Below are positions 25,501 through 33,850 of a DNA stretch of 64,000 bases, one piece after another. The notes under the pieces were generated by a model, which had not been told where the DNA came from, did no database searches, and saw only the letters and a list, made by a program, of their open reading frames with translations. The DNA is from Balanoglossus misakiensis (lineage: Eukaryota > Hemichordata). The position numbers and the translations under genes were made by a program. The stretch covers positions 5,890,001 through 5,954,000 of the forward strand of contig CM082590.2 in assembly GCA_040954595.2 (NCBI GenBank), in the 5' to 3' direction. How positions within the stretch are numbered: the first letter of the stretch is position 1; every line of letters begins with the position of its first letter.

Positions 25501-28500
25501 GTTGAACGTTCATTCACTATATATCCACATGTAGAATAACATAAACGGTGTCTTGTATCAAATATAATTAAAGGGAAAAGGGCAGCGAGAGAGAGACTTT
25601 GTCCCTTTAACCTTAGGTGTGACAAATTTTTTTTACCCTGCGTGGAACAAAGCCTATATTCAAGATAAAACATATAATTACCTTTTGTGAAATCTGCCTG
25701 TCATAGTCTTTGTGAAATTCACCATCTCTGTAAACAGAATTTGAGAACAATCAAAAATTGCCTTGAGCAAACGATAAGAATTTAAAGCGCGTAGCTCGTC
25801 TCACACACATGTTCAAACTGTAGCCGCTGGTTACAGACGTTTAGTGAACAGTCAATCCCATAAGGCAGTGCTCTGTCCTAACAACAGACAAGATGGCGGC
25901 GACCATAATCTGTGTCGGAGATCGGGAAAAGACACCAGCTTGGGTGAAAAGGAGGGACAAAACCAGAATCTACTTATAGGTGCGCATGAAATATGGAAGG
26001 AAGCGAAGGCAGTCCACTATTTGAATGCATCGAACGGAAAATCTGCTGGGAAGTTACGCGCATGCGCATGAGACGAGCTACGCGCTTTAACTGGAAGAGT
26101 GAACATCGAACAGTTTACTTACTTGTAATGTTTCAGTTCATACGTTGATGGTGAGATTTTTACTTTCTTGCATAATTTTTTGGCTTGGCTGTAAAGAAAC
26201 ATATTCTATGTAATTGATTGATTGATTAATAGATTTCCTTGAAAATACATAATGTCTGTCTTTTTCATGGTGCTATACATCATTACTCCAAAATGAAATC
26301 AAATGGCTAAGATATCATGACACAATCTGTCAAGTTTGGAAAATGGCGTATACCACTGGAAGTAATACTAAATGGTTATACACCTAGCAGTCAGGGATAT
26401 ATTCTGATTTATTTGACCTGAAGTGATCGTTTTCGGGGCTGGTAAGTGAACTAGACTCTCTCACAGCCCCTCTCGATGTCCATTCAGGCTTATGGACTGA
26501 TTGCATGTGTGCCCGGCGAGAGGTTCGCTACACAACATTATATGGGGCTTCTCCTTTGCTGAACGGTTGAGGGCGCGTCAGTGAAGAGCCTTGTAGCGAA
26601 CCGTGGGCTGTGAGAGAGTCTAATGGACTGATAGACTCTCTCACAGCCCCTCTCGTCGTCCATGCAGGCTTAAGGACTGATTGCATGTGTGCCCGGCGAG
26701 AGGTTCGCTACACAACACCATATAAGGCTTCTCCTTTGCTGAACGGTTGAGGGCGCATCAGTGAAGAGCCTTGTAGCGAACCGTGGGCTGTGAGAGAGTC
26801 TAGTCAGTGAACTTACCCGCAGTCAATGAAAACCAAGGTGCCGAGACCTTTGACCTCTGCCGCTACATCGCCGTATGTATCCATCAGATTACTGGCAGAC
26901 TTGGCTGCAACCAAGCAGAAGAAAAGCCACTTTGATACAAAGATTAGGGGCTACCCATTAAAGGGACAAAGTCTCAGTTTTTGACCTTTTTGTGATATCA
27001 AGAATACAGAGAATAGTTGCATAAAGTCACTAGCCATTAAAGGGACAAAGTCTCTCTCTCGCTGCCCTTTTTCCATTAAGTATGTTTAATACAAGACACT
27101 GGTTATGTTAATGTACATGTGGATATATAGTGAATCAACGTTCAACCACACACAACTTCCATCCCGTTTGTAGGATATGACAGTAAAAATCTGGCCCAAA
27201 ATAAATAAATGGTAGAGACCGATTATTCATTTTGGAGAGTTTTTCACTCTGGTGTCTACAAGTGGGATAGAAGTTGTGTGTGGTCGAACGTTGATTCACT
27301 ATATATCCACATGCAGAATAACAAACGGTGTCTTATATCAAATATAATTATATGGAAAAAAGGGCAGCGAGAGAGAGACTTTGTCCCTTTTACACTTTCA
27401 CTATTTGGTACGGTACCTGCTACATTCACAAGTCCTTTAACCTTAATGCTGCCAAGTCAGTTGAAACTGGTTTGATTTCTAGGGTGCCTAGAATCCTGGC
27501 TCCCAGGCCCATTAGACTGCCAAGTGTGTGTTATTCAGTAGGGCCTATACAAGACCCTCAGACCAATACAGCGCAAACCAGTCTGATTTGGTACATTTTG
27601 CAGGGGGCTCAGACTGCCAAGTGTGTCTAAGTACATATGAGAGCTATGTCAGACAGTCAAAATATGTTTTAGAAGAAAAAGTGGCAAATACGGGAATTGT
27701 GATGTAACTAGCGTCCCTCTGAAGTCAATCAGAGATTTTGTTTTTCCAATGATTGGACAAAGGATATACATATGTGTAATTAGGGATGGGTAACATTTTG
27801 AATTCAAATTAGCCCTGCCTTCACTATAACCTTACACCCAATCACTACTGCACAGTTTATGTGAGTGACTTCAAGGGGACGCTAGTGACATCACAATTCC
27901 CAGCAAGGGGTATGGGGTTTTATTGGGCCAGTGGCATGAGTGAGGCTAGACGTTAGTTTTGGAAGCAAAGCGGACAAAATACGGCGAGGTGCTAGGCTAA
28001 GTCTTGTTATAAAGACCCAGCTGTTTGTCCAGATGACCTCTTACCAGATTTTGCAAACAGTACCATCACATTTGTCCTGGTTCTTAGGATCTTCTTAAAT
28101 TCTTTAATATCGTCCAGTTTCTCGATTAATTGTTGGTTCGATTTCTTGGCTGCATCGAGACAGCAAGGAATCAGCACCTGGCAATCAAAAAAAAAAAATA
28201 TAAAATGGACAATTGTTTCAAGAATACCAAGTCACTCTGTTTTTCGGACTTGGGAATGGGTTGTTGAAAGCAGGGATCTGGTTGTCAAGGGCATTGAACT
28301 GGTTGTCACGGGCACGAAAAATGGTTGTCAAGGGTACAGAAATGGTCGTCACGGGCACAGAATGGTTGTGAAGGGTACAGAAATGGTTGTCATGGGCACT
28401 TGGTCAAGAGCCTCTCTCATTTCCCCCAAATTATGCAAATTGTTGAAGGAATTGATATAAGTATTTTGGCCAAAGATATTAGGTGAAAATAATGTTAAAA

Positions 28501-30185
28501 TAGAAGTATGGACATTTTATTTGAATAAATTTAAAAACAAACCTTGCGCTCCAACACATAAAATGTTTTTGACACTGGCAAAAGAATTTGATTATGGTAA
28601 ATTGATAACTAAATTTTATTTAATGGACAAATTTTTCCTAATGTCATGTCCCGGACTGCATTTTAAAATAATCAAATCATAACCGTGAAAAGTTATTTTC
28701 AAGATAGCAGTCTTCGATGAACAGTTTGCCCACCAGTCAACCAATACTGGTTAAATATGTTAGAAATATTGTCAGCATCTATTAAAGGGACAAAGTCTCT
28801 CTCTCGCTGCCCTTTTTTCCATTAATTATGTATGATACAAGACACCATTTATGTTAATGTAATGTGGATATATAGTGAATCAATGATCAACCACACACAA
28901 CTTCCATCCCGCTTGTATGATATGAGAGTAAAAACTCGCCCAAAATGAATAAATGGTAAAGAACGATTATTCATTTTGGCGAGTTTTTCACTCTCATGTC
29001 TACAAGTTGGATGGAAGTTATGTGTGGTCGAACGTTGATTCACTATATATCCACATGTAGACTAATATAAACGGTGTCTTGTATCAAATATAATTAATTG
29101 AAAAGGGGCAGCGAGAGAGAGACTTTGTCCCTTTAATAAATGGCAATGAGGGGTAAACTTGACAGACTGACATATTTTTGCAAGGTAGTGATGCTGATTA
29201 ATTATCTTCATAAATGTTATGATTATCACAAATTTCAAAAGATTTCAGCCTGTTCAGTATATATATAATAAATAGAACACTGTCAATTTTAAAGTGGATT
29301 AGTCTAAAACTTAACTGGTGATGAAGAAATTTAGACAATTAATTAAAATCGTAAGTTTGCTTAACTTGAGAGCATATGCACGGATCTCCATGGTAATATG
29401 CAAGTAAACTGGTGTTACAGAAATTGAAACAATTTAGAAAAAAAATTTACACAGGGAAGACTGTAAAACATACCAACGCGTCACTGCAGAAGTACCATAT
29501 GCATCATGATATCGCATTGTCAAGTCTAGACACAATTTGTTTGATATGCATAGTGGCCATGAATAATGAAATTCTTGTAATACAATATGGATACGAATGA
29601 CTACATGTATGTGGCCGCACCCCCGGCCAACAGTGACACACCGTGGAGGTCGATTTGTCTCTCAGGGTGTCACGGAGAGTTATGACGTCCCTTCTACCGC
29701 CATGCATCACGGCCGAGCCCGGGAGACAGGGGAGGGGTCGAGGGGGGTGTGACACTGTCCCACGGTCAAGAAACTTGCTAATGAAAATAAACACATGACA
29801 GACGACGAAAAACAGCTGGCGGTAGGTACACGGTTAAACTTATTAAAACTAGGCACGATAAGGCTCACTGGCGTCAAGGATAATTGAACCGTTCCACAAA
29901 ATAAGCGCGAAATCGTCCATTTCAACTTTTCCGAAATTAACTGCCTCCTTAAACTTATAGCGAGCAACGCCTTGCTTGAATATGAAATGACCGGTGCGGT
30001 ACAAGGGAAAGTGTGAATTAATTTTACATGGATATAGTTCACACTTTAATTCAGCGCGATGACCCAGACAGCGATAAAGCGTTATGAATATTATTATCAT
30101 GACTCCTGATCACTATCACTATTAATATATCACTTACCAGTAATATTATCACAACATTCATAAAACGTGCAGTGGGGGTCGCCAT
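11881..30185 (-). CDS. PDIA5: PDIA5-like ER protein disulfide isomerase, 24 exons, about 761 aa
   Basis: Thiol-disulfide oxidoreductase of the ER lumen. Exons: 30138-30185, 28045-28177, 26817-26904, 26123-26188, 25682-25727, 25250-25342, 24592-24652, 24437-24504, 23845-23936, 23190-23258, 22066-22202, 21073-21140, 20347-20441, 19523-19588, 18963-19102, 18342-18412, 17635-17763, 16811-16997, 15871-15938, 14694-14775, 13778-13790, 13574-13642, 12829-13073, 11881-12032. All introns are GT-AG and the joined frame is open to TGA. The signal peptide starts MATPTARFMNVVIILL. An N-terminal thioredoxin-like domain (about 30-150) lacks CxxC but keeps human PDIA5 features (LRTRTNVMVLFAKS, DCG, LCKK). 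Five APWCGHC modules follow (Cys near 180, 302, 425, 554, 677), each with a cis-Pro loop (G-F/Y-P). Pro/Glu-rich linkers separate later modules. The C-terminus is HEEL, a KDEL-type signal. Human PDIA5 has about 519 aa and three motifs (CSMC, CGHC, CPHC), so two extra modules and uniform CGHC are notable. The start ATG lies in CAAGATGGCGAC, a YY1-like context. Confidence 0.95.
12153..12488 (+). mobile_element. MITE F, left-truncated
   Basis: Begins within F (CTTCTACTATTGTCATTTTC) and ends CCTACATCC followed by TTAA at 12485-12488. That same TTAA is the left flank of the next MITE A. Confidence 0.75.
12485..12765. mobile_element. MITE A with shortened right arm
   Basis: TTAA at both ends (12485-12488 and 12762-12765), with termini AGGGACAAAGTC and GACTTTGTCCCT. 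The centre is internally deleted. It lies in the last PDIA5 intron. Confidence 0.85.
13135..13258 (-). mobile_element. Repeat V partial copy beside PDIA5 exon 23
   Basis: The reverse complement reads AACTCCCATTTCTTAAACAT and CGGCCATCTTGAAATTGTGT. It lies about 65 bp upstream, in transcript sense, of the acceptor at 13074. The segment 12977-13255 is duplicated in inverted orientation at about 21761-22040. Confidence 0.75.
13318..13548. repeat. (CATA)n and (CA)n microsatellites
   Basis: A CATA tetranucleotide tract at about 13318-13480 with TACA/CACA interruptions is followed by an uninterrupted CA run at about 13483-13546. It lies 25 bp from PDIA5 exon 22. The Cys/Val and His/Thr ORFs over it are artefacts. 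Confidence 0.97.
13778..13790 (-). other. PDIA5: 13-nt microexon of the PDIA5-like gene
   Basis: Minus-strand sequence ACAAACAG, then 13 nt TTAAATATTTCAA, then GTAAGTT. The preceding exon (14694-14775) ends in phase 1 after G-F-P-K and the following exon (13574-13642) needs two bases, so a coding segment of length 1 modulo 3 is required. This exon supplies F-K-Y-F and restores G-F-P-K-F-K-Y-F-K-N-G, matching the other modules (for example G-Y-P-T-I-K-Y-F-K-D-G). Strong splice sites, correct length and correct sequence agree. Confidence 0.9.
13914..14165. mobile_element. MITE A carrying a nested hairpin element I
   Basis: Family A termini are present at both ends (TTAA 13914-13917 and 14162-14165), but the centre is replaced by element I (about 13983-14086). 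Element I is an almost perfect hairpin with ends CCAATCTGATTAAAATCAG and CTGATTTTAATCAGATTGG. Confidence 0.8.
14488..14643. repeat. G- and C-homopolymer tracts
   Basis: Poly-G at about 14490-14499 and poly-C at about 14541-14550 and 14625-14642, within PDIA5 intronic DNA. Lengths are likely unreliable. Confidence 0.85.
14925..15045. repeat. Foldback hairpin in PDIA5 intron
   Basis: AAAGCCAAAAATTCATGGGC pairs with GCCCATGAATTTTTGGCTTT around a loop of about 18 nt. Outer GCCCTGAC and GTCAGGGC also pair. Confidence 0.7.
15450..15862. mobile_element. Element N with terminal palindrome, abutting PDIA5 exon 19
   Basis: Shares ACGGAACGCGTGTTAAATAC and GTAAGATGTATAATAATAAG with 55735-55919. Its right part (15732-15858) is a hairpin with arms starting AGGTTATTACGAAAATACC. 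The hairpin ends 12 nt inside the 5' splice site of exon 19 (intron starts at 15870). Confidence 0.75.
15958..16150. mobile_element. Repeat Q
   Basis: Contains TTTCCAGATGACGGGCAAGC, TTTTTACTTTAGAACTACCA and ACATGTATCAGGTATGGTGC. Copies at 44293 and 59731 lie inside other elements. Confidence 0.6.
16151..16480. repeat. 110-bp tandem triplication from repeat J
   Basis: Three consecutive units starting at 16151, 16261 and 16371 share AGTCACAATCGGGCATCGAT and AAGCTTATTTTGATGGACCA. They match, in reverse, the interior of repeat J (3495). The first unit is slightly diverged; units two and three are nearly identical, so expansion is recent. Confidence 0.85.
16585..16797. mobile_element. MITE H copy in PDIA5 intron
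   Basis: TACTGTAAAACACATTATTT at the left and AAATAAAGCGTTTTACAG at the right. It ends only about 14 bp from the 3' end of exon 18 (16811) and its donor. Confidence 0.7.
17088..17606. mobile_element. Foldback element M, older copy
   Basis: Inverted arms of about 125 bp: TTACCCAGACTCCTCTGCTTC at 17097 and GAAGCAGAAGAGTCTGGGTAA near 17592, continuing through AAAATGGCC and GATTGGCTGATCTGTCA. It lies just upstream of exon 17. The sister copy is at 46796-47220. Confidence 0.8.
17883..18301. mobile_element. Interleaved MITE H and MITE A
   Basis: Order along the plus strand: H left end (from 17883), A interior (about 17992-18182), H right end (18183-18257, ending TAAAGTGTTTTACAGTA), then A right end to TTAA at 18298-18301. 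The A-H-A-H alternation cannot be a single clean nesting. Confidence 0.65.
18642..18892. mobile_element. MITE A, right end truncated
   Basis: Left flank TTAA at 18642, complete first arm and loop; the second arm stops near AAGTTGTGTGTGGT. The sequence before it (TTCCTTGTTGAAGTTTGC) also precedes the copy at 23981. Confidence 0.8.
19125..19436 (+). mobile_element. MITE B in PDIA5 intron, with attached R fragment
   Basis: TTAA at 19125-19128 and 19433-19436, with ends CTAACGCTG and AGCATTAGGG. The left end is only about 22 bp from the acceptor of exon 15. The right TTAA runs straight into a MITE R fragment (AGGAACTGAAGAAATTGTTC) that continues to about 19521. Confidence 0.8.
19635..19989. mobile_element. 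MITE A, full length
   Basis: TTAA 19635-19638 on the left; the right terminus is eroded (GACTTCGTTCCTTAAA). Confidence 0.85.
19990..20345. repeat. AT-rich degenerate tandem (ATTCAAATAA-like)
   Basis: Irregular repetition of TATTCAAAT and AATAATCAA motifs up to exon 13. No fixed period is visible. Confidence 0.6.
20793..20987 (+). mobile_element. MITE E with internal deletion
   Basis: TTAA then AGGGAAGGGGTCATCGCG; right end CGACGACCCCTTCACT then TTAA (20984-20987). Lacks the segment TGTCCTCCCATACTAGCACA found at 10757. Confidence 0.8.
21206..21516. mobile_element. Element D, right-truncated
   Basis: ACCAGGTTCACACACAG, GACACTATTTGCCTATGG and ACACTTCAGAACCATCTTAA match the complete element at 61023. 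The right terminus is missing. Confidence 0.7.
21531..22040 (+). pseudogene. Repeat V fused to an inverted partial copy of PDIA5 exon 23
   Basis: Positions 21531-21890 are repeat V. From about 21761 to 22040 the plus strand matches the reverse complement of 12977-13255: repeat V end, native intron (ATGGGTGTATTGATGACATG), splice acceptor, then the first 97 nt of exon 23 (21944-22040; CCCAATGGAGCGACACCCCC, TTGACAGCTTCATA). I see two differences in those 97 nt. The fragment is antisense to the host gene and lies in the intron just after exon 11, 26 bp from that exon's end. It cannot be a functional exon in this orientation. Confidence 0.9.
22352..22780. repeat. 119-bp tandem array of the MITE A left arm
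   Basis: Units meet at CCTCCCAGGACAAAGTCTC, with unit starts at about 22471, 22590 and 22709 (period 119 bp). Each carries one outer arm of family A. The second and third units are essentially identical. Confidence 0.9.
23067..23159. mobile_element. Element C, intact 93-bp mini-MITE
   Basis: TTAA, CCCTTTCACTGCC, an interior with TGGTTCGGTCC and GGACCG pairing, TGAAAGGG, TTAA. Smallest complete TTAA-flanked element in the window, immediately upstream of PDIA5 exon 10. Confidence 0.75.
23281..23470. mobile_element. MITE A, right half missing
   Basis: Left end decayed (TTAAAGTGGCAAAGTCTC). The first arm is followed by TGAATAAATGGTAAACACCGA, then breaks into repeat S. Confidence 0.75.
23465..23810. 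repeat. Repeat S with 38-bp tandem units
   Basis: Contains TATCCCCCTGGGATCAAAAT and four units built on AACTTTGTACTCAAAATGTA (about 23548-23685). A second copy with fewer units is at 49785-50175. The 74-aa ORF is a tandem-repeat shadow. Confidence 0.75.
23981..24286. mobile_element. MITE A with internal deletion near right end
   Basis: TTAA 23981-23984 to TTAA 24283-24286. The right arm lacks the segment between TGTGTGGTTGAATG and TATCAAACATAATTAATGG. Confidence 0.85.
24869..25218. mobile_element. MITE A, full length
   Basis: TTAA at 24869-24872 and 25215-25218, both arms complete; lies between PDIA5 exons 7 and 6. Confidence 0.9.
25465..25610. mobile_element. MITE A, right arm only
   Basis: Starts at GTGTCTACAAGTGGGATGG and ends GACTTTGTCCCT-TTAA (25607-25610). 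Confidence 0.85.
25782..26090. mobile_element. MITE G, TTAA-flanked
   Basis: TTAA 25782-25785, then AGCGCGTAGCTCGTCTCAC; the right end GAGACGAGCTACGCGCT is followed by TTAA 26087-26090. About 300 bp with inverted termini of about 20 bp. Interior TGTGTCGGAGATCGGGAAAA is shared with 35828 and, inverted, with 45843. Confidence 0.85.
26451..26803. mobile_element. Tandem pair of element K
   Basis: Two copies (26451-26622 and 26632-26803), each with inverted ends TAGACTCTCTCACAGCCC and GGGCTGTGAGAGAGTCTA and an inner pair AGAGGTTCGCTACA against TGTAGCGAACC. The pair ends about 14 bp from PDIA5 exon 3's 3' splice boundary at 26817. Confidence 0.8.
27037..27391. mobile_element. MITE A, full length
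   Basis: Left TTAA 27037-27040; right terminus GACTTTGTCCCTTTTAC. A short stray left-end fragment (TTAAAGGGACAAAGTCTC) lies at 26957-26975. Confidence 0.85.
27437..27690 (+). mobile_element. MITE B, right end truncated
   Basis: Starts TTAACCTTAATGCTGCC and stops after AAAAAGTGGCAAATACG, so the terminal 50 bp is lost. Confidence 0.75.
28240..28400. repeat. Short degenerate minisatellite in PDIA5 intron 1
   Basis: Six imperfect units of about 20-24 bp built on ATGGTTGTCA-GGGCAC or -GGGTACAGAA, lying 60 bp upstream (transcript sense) of exon 2. Confidence 0.7.
28782..29136. mobile_element. MITE A, full length
   Basis: TTAA at 28782-28785 and 29133-29136; lies in PDIA5 intron 1. Confidence 0.9.
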
Positions 30186-30220
30186 CTTGAGGGGGTGCCA
30201 CGTAAGAATCACGCATGCGC
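30179..30220 (-). promoter_or_regulatory. Candidate YY1- and NRF1-like motifs at the PDIA5 5' end
   Basis: CAAGATGGCGAC overlaps the start codon (YY1-like) and ACGCATGCGCA at 30211-30221 is one mismatch from the NRF1 palindrome. Such sites are common in TATA-less housekeeping promoters. Motif match only. Confidence 0.35.
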
Positions 30221-30459
30221 AGTAATGTCTTTCTTTCCGCGAAGCAAACGCGTATTTTCTTGTCAACTTTTGCCAATAAAAGCCCCATTAATAAAACCTG
30301 CATCGCGTGACATTTACTGCTACTGGGCTTGTAAATAAATCGAACCGACGGATCGAGCAGCATTAACTAACACATAGGCCTAAACAGCCGAAAATACACA
30401 CATTCGATAATCCAGAAATAGTTTCCTTTAGGACTGTGGGTGTGTTAGTCTTGTTGGTC

Positions 30460-30744
30460 ATACGGGACACAGTCTCTCTCTCTCGTTGCCCTTTTTCCAT
30501 TAATTATGTTTGATACAAGACACTGGTTATGTTTTTCTACATGTGGATATATAGTGAATCAATGTTCGACCACACACAACTTTCATCCCGTCTGTAGGAT
30601 ATGAGAGTAAAAATCTCGCCAAAATGAATAAATGGTAAACACTGATTATTCATTTTGGCGAGTTTTTTTTCACTCTTGTGTCTACAAGTATCAAACATAA
30701 TTAATGGAAAAAAGGGCAGCGAGAGAGAGACTTTGTCCCTTTAA
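30460..30744. mobile_element. MITE A with deleted right arm
   Basis: Left end mutated (ATACGGGACACAGTCTC). It passes from GTGTCTACAAG directly to TATCAAACATAATTAATGG and ends CCCT-TTAA at 30741-30744. Confidence 0.8.
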
Positions 30745-30970
30745 CACAATCGCAACTTCTAAAAAAAAAACACATACACAAACAGAATTATAAGATTTGT
30801 TCCAAGACACACTGCAGTTCTTTTCGCAAGTATTAGAAAAAAAAAGAAAAAAAATTCTACATCTTTTTTTAGCGAACACACTATCTGTGTGGATGAAATT
30901 TGTATATATGTAGTAAAACATATAGGAATACTTGGGTTTCTGGATTTGCTACACCGTATAAAATATAAAC

Positions 30971-31327
30971 TTAAAGGGACAAAGTCTCTCTCTCTCGCTG
31001 CCCCTTTTCCATTAATTATGTTTGATACAAGACACCGTTCATTTTATTCTACATGTGGATATATAGAGAATCAACAGTCAACGACACACAACTTCCATTC
31101 CGTTTGTAGGATATGAGGGTAAAAATCCCGCCAAAATGAATAAATGGTAAACACCGATTATTCATTTTGGCGAGTTTTTCACTCTCGTGTCTACAAGTTT
31201 GATAGAAGTTGTGTGTGATTGAACGTTCATTCACTATACATACACATGTAGAATAATATAAACGGTGTCTTGTATCAAACATAATTAATGGAAAAAGGGC
31301 AGCAAGAGAGAGACTTTGTCCCTTTAA
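30971..31327. mobile_element. MITE A, full length
   Basis: TTAA at 30971-30974 and 31324-31327, arms complete. Confidence 0.9.
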
Positions 31328-31664
31328 ACGTTTTATATACTATGGAATTAAGGCGGACACTACTCGAAATTGAAAATATAATTGTCCTTTGCGCTATTTT
31401 ACTGGGGTTGTCAGTACTAAAAAATGAATACGACTTTTTTCCACAGCGCTTTCAGATTTTCGGGGAAAGACGCATGGGTACCAAAGATTCAATATTCTTC
31501 GCCTGTGTCTTGGTCTAGTCTCAGTATCTGCCGCGTGGTTTGTACGCTTTTCTTCCAGTTTTGGAGCAAAGCGGACAAAAATACGGCTAAATTCTAGAGC
31601 AGCAAAGTTAAAGGCCGATGCATATATCGTATAGTGGGAGATAGCTGCGCGCGCGCAGTTAGTA

Positions 31665-32105
31665 AACTCGAGATGTTGTCTTGTTCAGAGTGTGTTGGAC
31701 GGCATACCCCGAGCTACAGATCGCATCAATATCGGAAAGTGCACTGGTTAAAGGGACAAAGTCTCTCTCTCGCTGCCCCTTTTCCATAATTATGTTTGAT
31801 ACAAGACACTGTTTCTTTTATTCTACATGTGGATATATTTATTTTAATGTACATGTGGATATGTAGTGAATCAATGTCCGACCACACAACTTCCATTCCG
31901 CTTGTATGATATTAGAGTAAAAATCTCGCCCAAATTGAATAAATAGTCGAGGCCGATTATTCATTTCGGCAGAGTTTTTCACTCTCGTGTCTACAAGTGG
32001 GATGGAAGTTGTTCACTTTCGGATAGCGGTGTGATGTGTAGCTATGGTTTCGCCGTCCAACACGCACTGAACAAGGCAAAAAAAAAAACTCGAGTTTTCT
32101 GAACT
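31665..32105. mobile_element. Truncated MITE A between imperfect inverted flanks
   Basis: MITE A (31748 to about 32010, right end lost) sits between segments that pair in inverted orientation: AAACTCGAG, CTTGTTCAG, GTGTTGGACGGC and TCGGAAAGTG on the left recur as reverse complement at 32020-32105. Confidence 0.6.
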
Positions 32106-33430
32106 GCAGCTAAGTCGAAGCTCCATTGTATGGGAAACGACCCGTGAGAAACGGACGCGGCTCCGGCGGCCAATTTCCCGGGGTGTGCGTCCCAGCGCCT
32201 CCGTCGCGCCGCCGCGCCCAGGCCGGTAAACGCACCGATGCACTGTCAAATCACTGTGATTAGAAACCATTATCTCATAGCCAGGGCTGTGATGTGAACT
32301 ATGATGATCGTGCACCGCGCAGCGCGCGTTTAAACGCGGCGCCCGGCTCATGTCAGGATCACCACGCGATTTGACCTTGACCGTGACCTTGCAGTAACCT
32401 CTAAGTGTCTCGTGTCTTAATCGCTTGTACAGTTATAGTACCACAGACCGTAAAAGGAGATGATTATACATACACTGTGTGTTGACTCCGGTAATTGACC
32501 CCTGAAATAAACACCTGGATCATACCACTTAGTAAAGCAGTTGACAGTTTATGTGGAAACGAGGAATTGTATGATTAAGTGCTCAGACTGAACTTAATTA
32601 TCTCGTCAACGCATTATATTCCTTAATGATCAACTTTAATCGACCACGCATAGATTGATACTGTATACAATCTTCACTTCGCTGGTGGTCGTCCACCCCT
32701 TTCCTCATAATAGAATCTGCCAGCACGTTTGCACAACACTGTTTAACATGGAGTAATACACAGCGCTTGGTTACGTCGCGTCAACTTCAGACAATCGCCG
32801 ACGATGTCAGCCACAATCATTGCCAGAGAATAATCATAATTTCCTAGCCTTGCTTTTTTGTTGGTTGGAACTCCAGTCATTTTTGTTGACGACATGTGTC
32901 GGTGGGGTTGTACCACGACCAGCACGGTAAGTCGTCTTGACAACCATTGATACCGCGCGCTGGCTAGCTAAAGACGCGATTAACCAGTTAACTGCGCTAC
33001 CGGTCTAACACCTATAACTTACATGACTGATTTAAGTTTTAATTTGTATAAACTGTACCGTGGCGACGAGATTGACAGACCAAATGCGGACGTGTCTATT
33101 TTACTGTTTGACTGACGATACGCATAAGTGTTGTTTCAGAGGCGCTGTTCGGACAAAAATTATTTCTTGAACCATAATCCCTTCTAAACAGGGAACTGTG
33201 CTTGACCAAACACATAGAAGCACAACACACCGACACACATGATCGGCCATGAAACCACTGTTTGCGTTCAAAGTTCACTACAGGCTATGGGCTGCCCGTG
33301 TACCATAAAAGAACTGTCACATCATAAGCTTATCGTCTGTATAAATTTAAGAGCTATTATTTTACGCTACTGGTTTGTAAATGAAATGTTAGTGTCATTC
33401 TTAACAGCGTTCATTCCGAGGGCCGCAACA
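32106..33430. other. CpG-rich interval, no supported gene
   Basis: Positions 32130-32350 are CpG-dense (GGCGGCCAATTTCCCGGGG, CGTCGCGCCGCCGCGCCC) and contain CCAAT-like and GC-rich motifs typical of promoter or first-exon DNA. No open frame with domain or splice support is visible. It could be the 5' end of the plus-strand Cys-rich gene at 35662; unproven. Confidence 0.35.
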
Positions 33431-33662
33431 CTTTCAATTCAACTCAATTCAATTTATTTCACTTTCAATTTTTACATCGAATGGTGAACAATGTACTGAT
33501 AAAGTGAAAAAAGGAGGTAGGAAAAATAGTGCACTCGCACTAGTCAAGTCCACCCCCTCATGGTGAACAGTAGAACACTTGGTTAGTAATACATACATGT
33601 ACAAAAGGGAAAAAAAATCAAACTATACTTTGAACTAGTGTACTAGAATATGGCGTACTTCA

Positions 33663-33850
33663 TAGTACAGTCAAACCTGTGTTAGTGACCACCTCTATAT
33701 AGTGACCACCTCTATATAGTGACCACTTAGTTACAGTCCCTGTGCAATTTACACGTGTATAAATTAACCTGTCTATAAAGACCACCTGTCTATAAAGGCC
33801 ATTTTGGTAAAGTCCCTTGACTAGCCACTATAGACAGGTTTGACTGTACA
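33663..33850. mobile_element. MITE with TACAGTCAAACCTGT ends
   Basis: TIRs TACAGTCAAACCTGT and ACAGGTTTGACTGTA. The interior has short direct repeats of TATATAGTGACCACCTC. TA-bounded, Tc1/mariner-like by terminus. A fragment lies near 6150. Confidence 0.75.
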
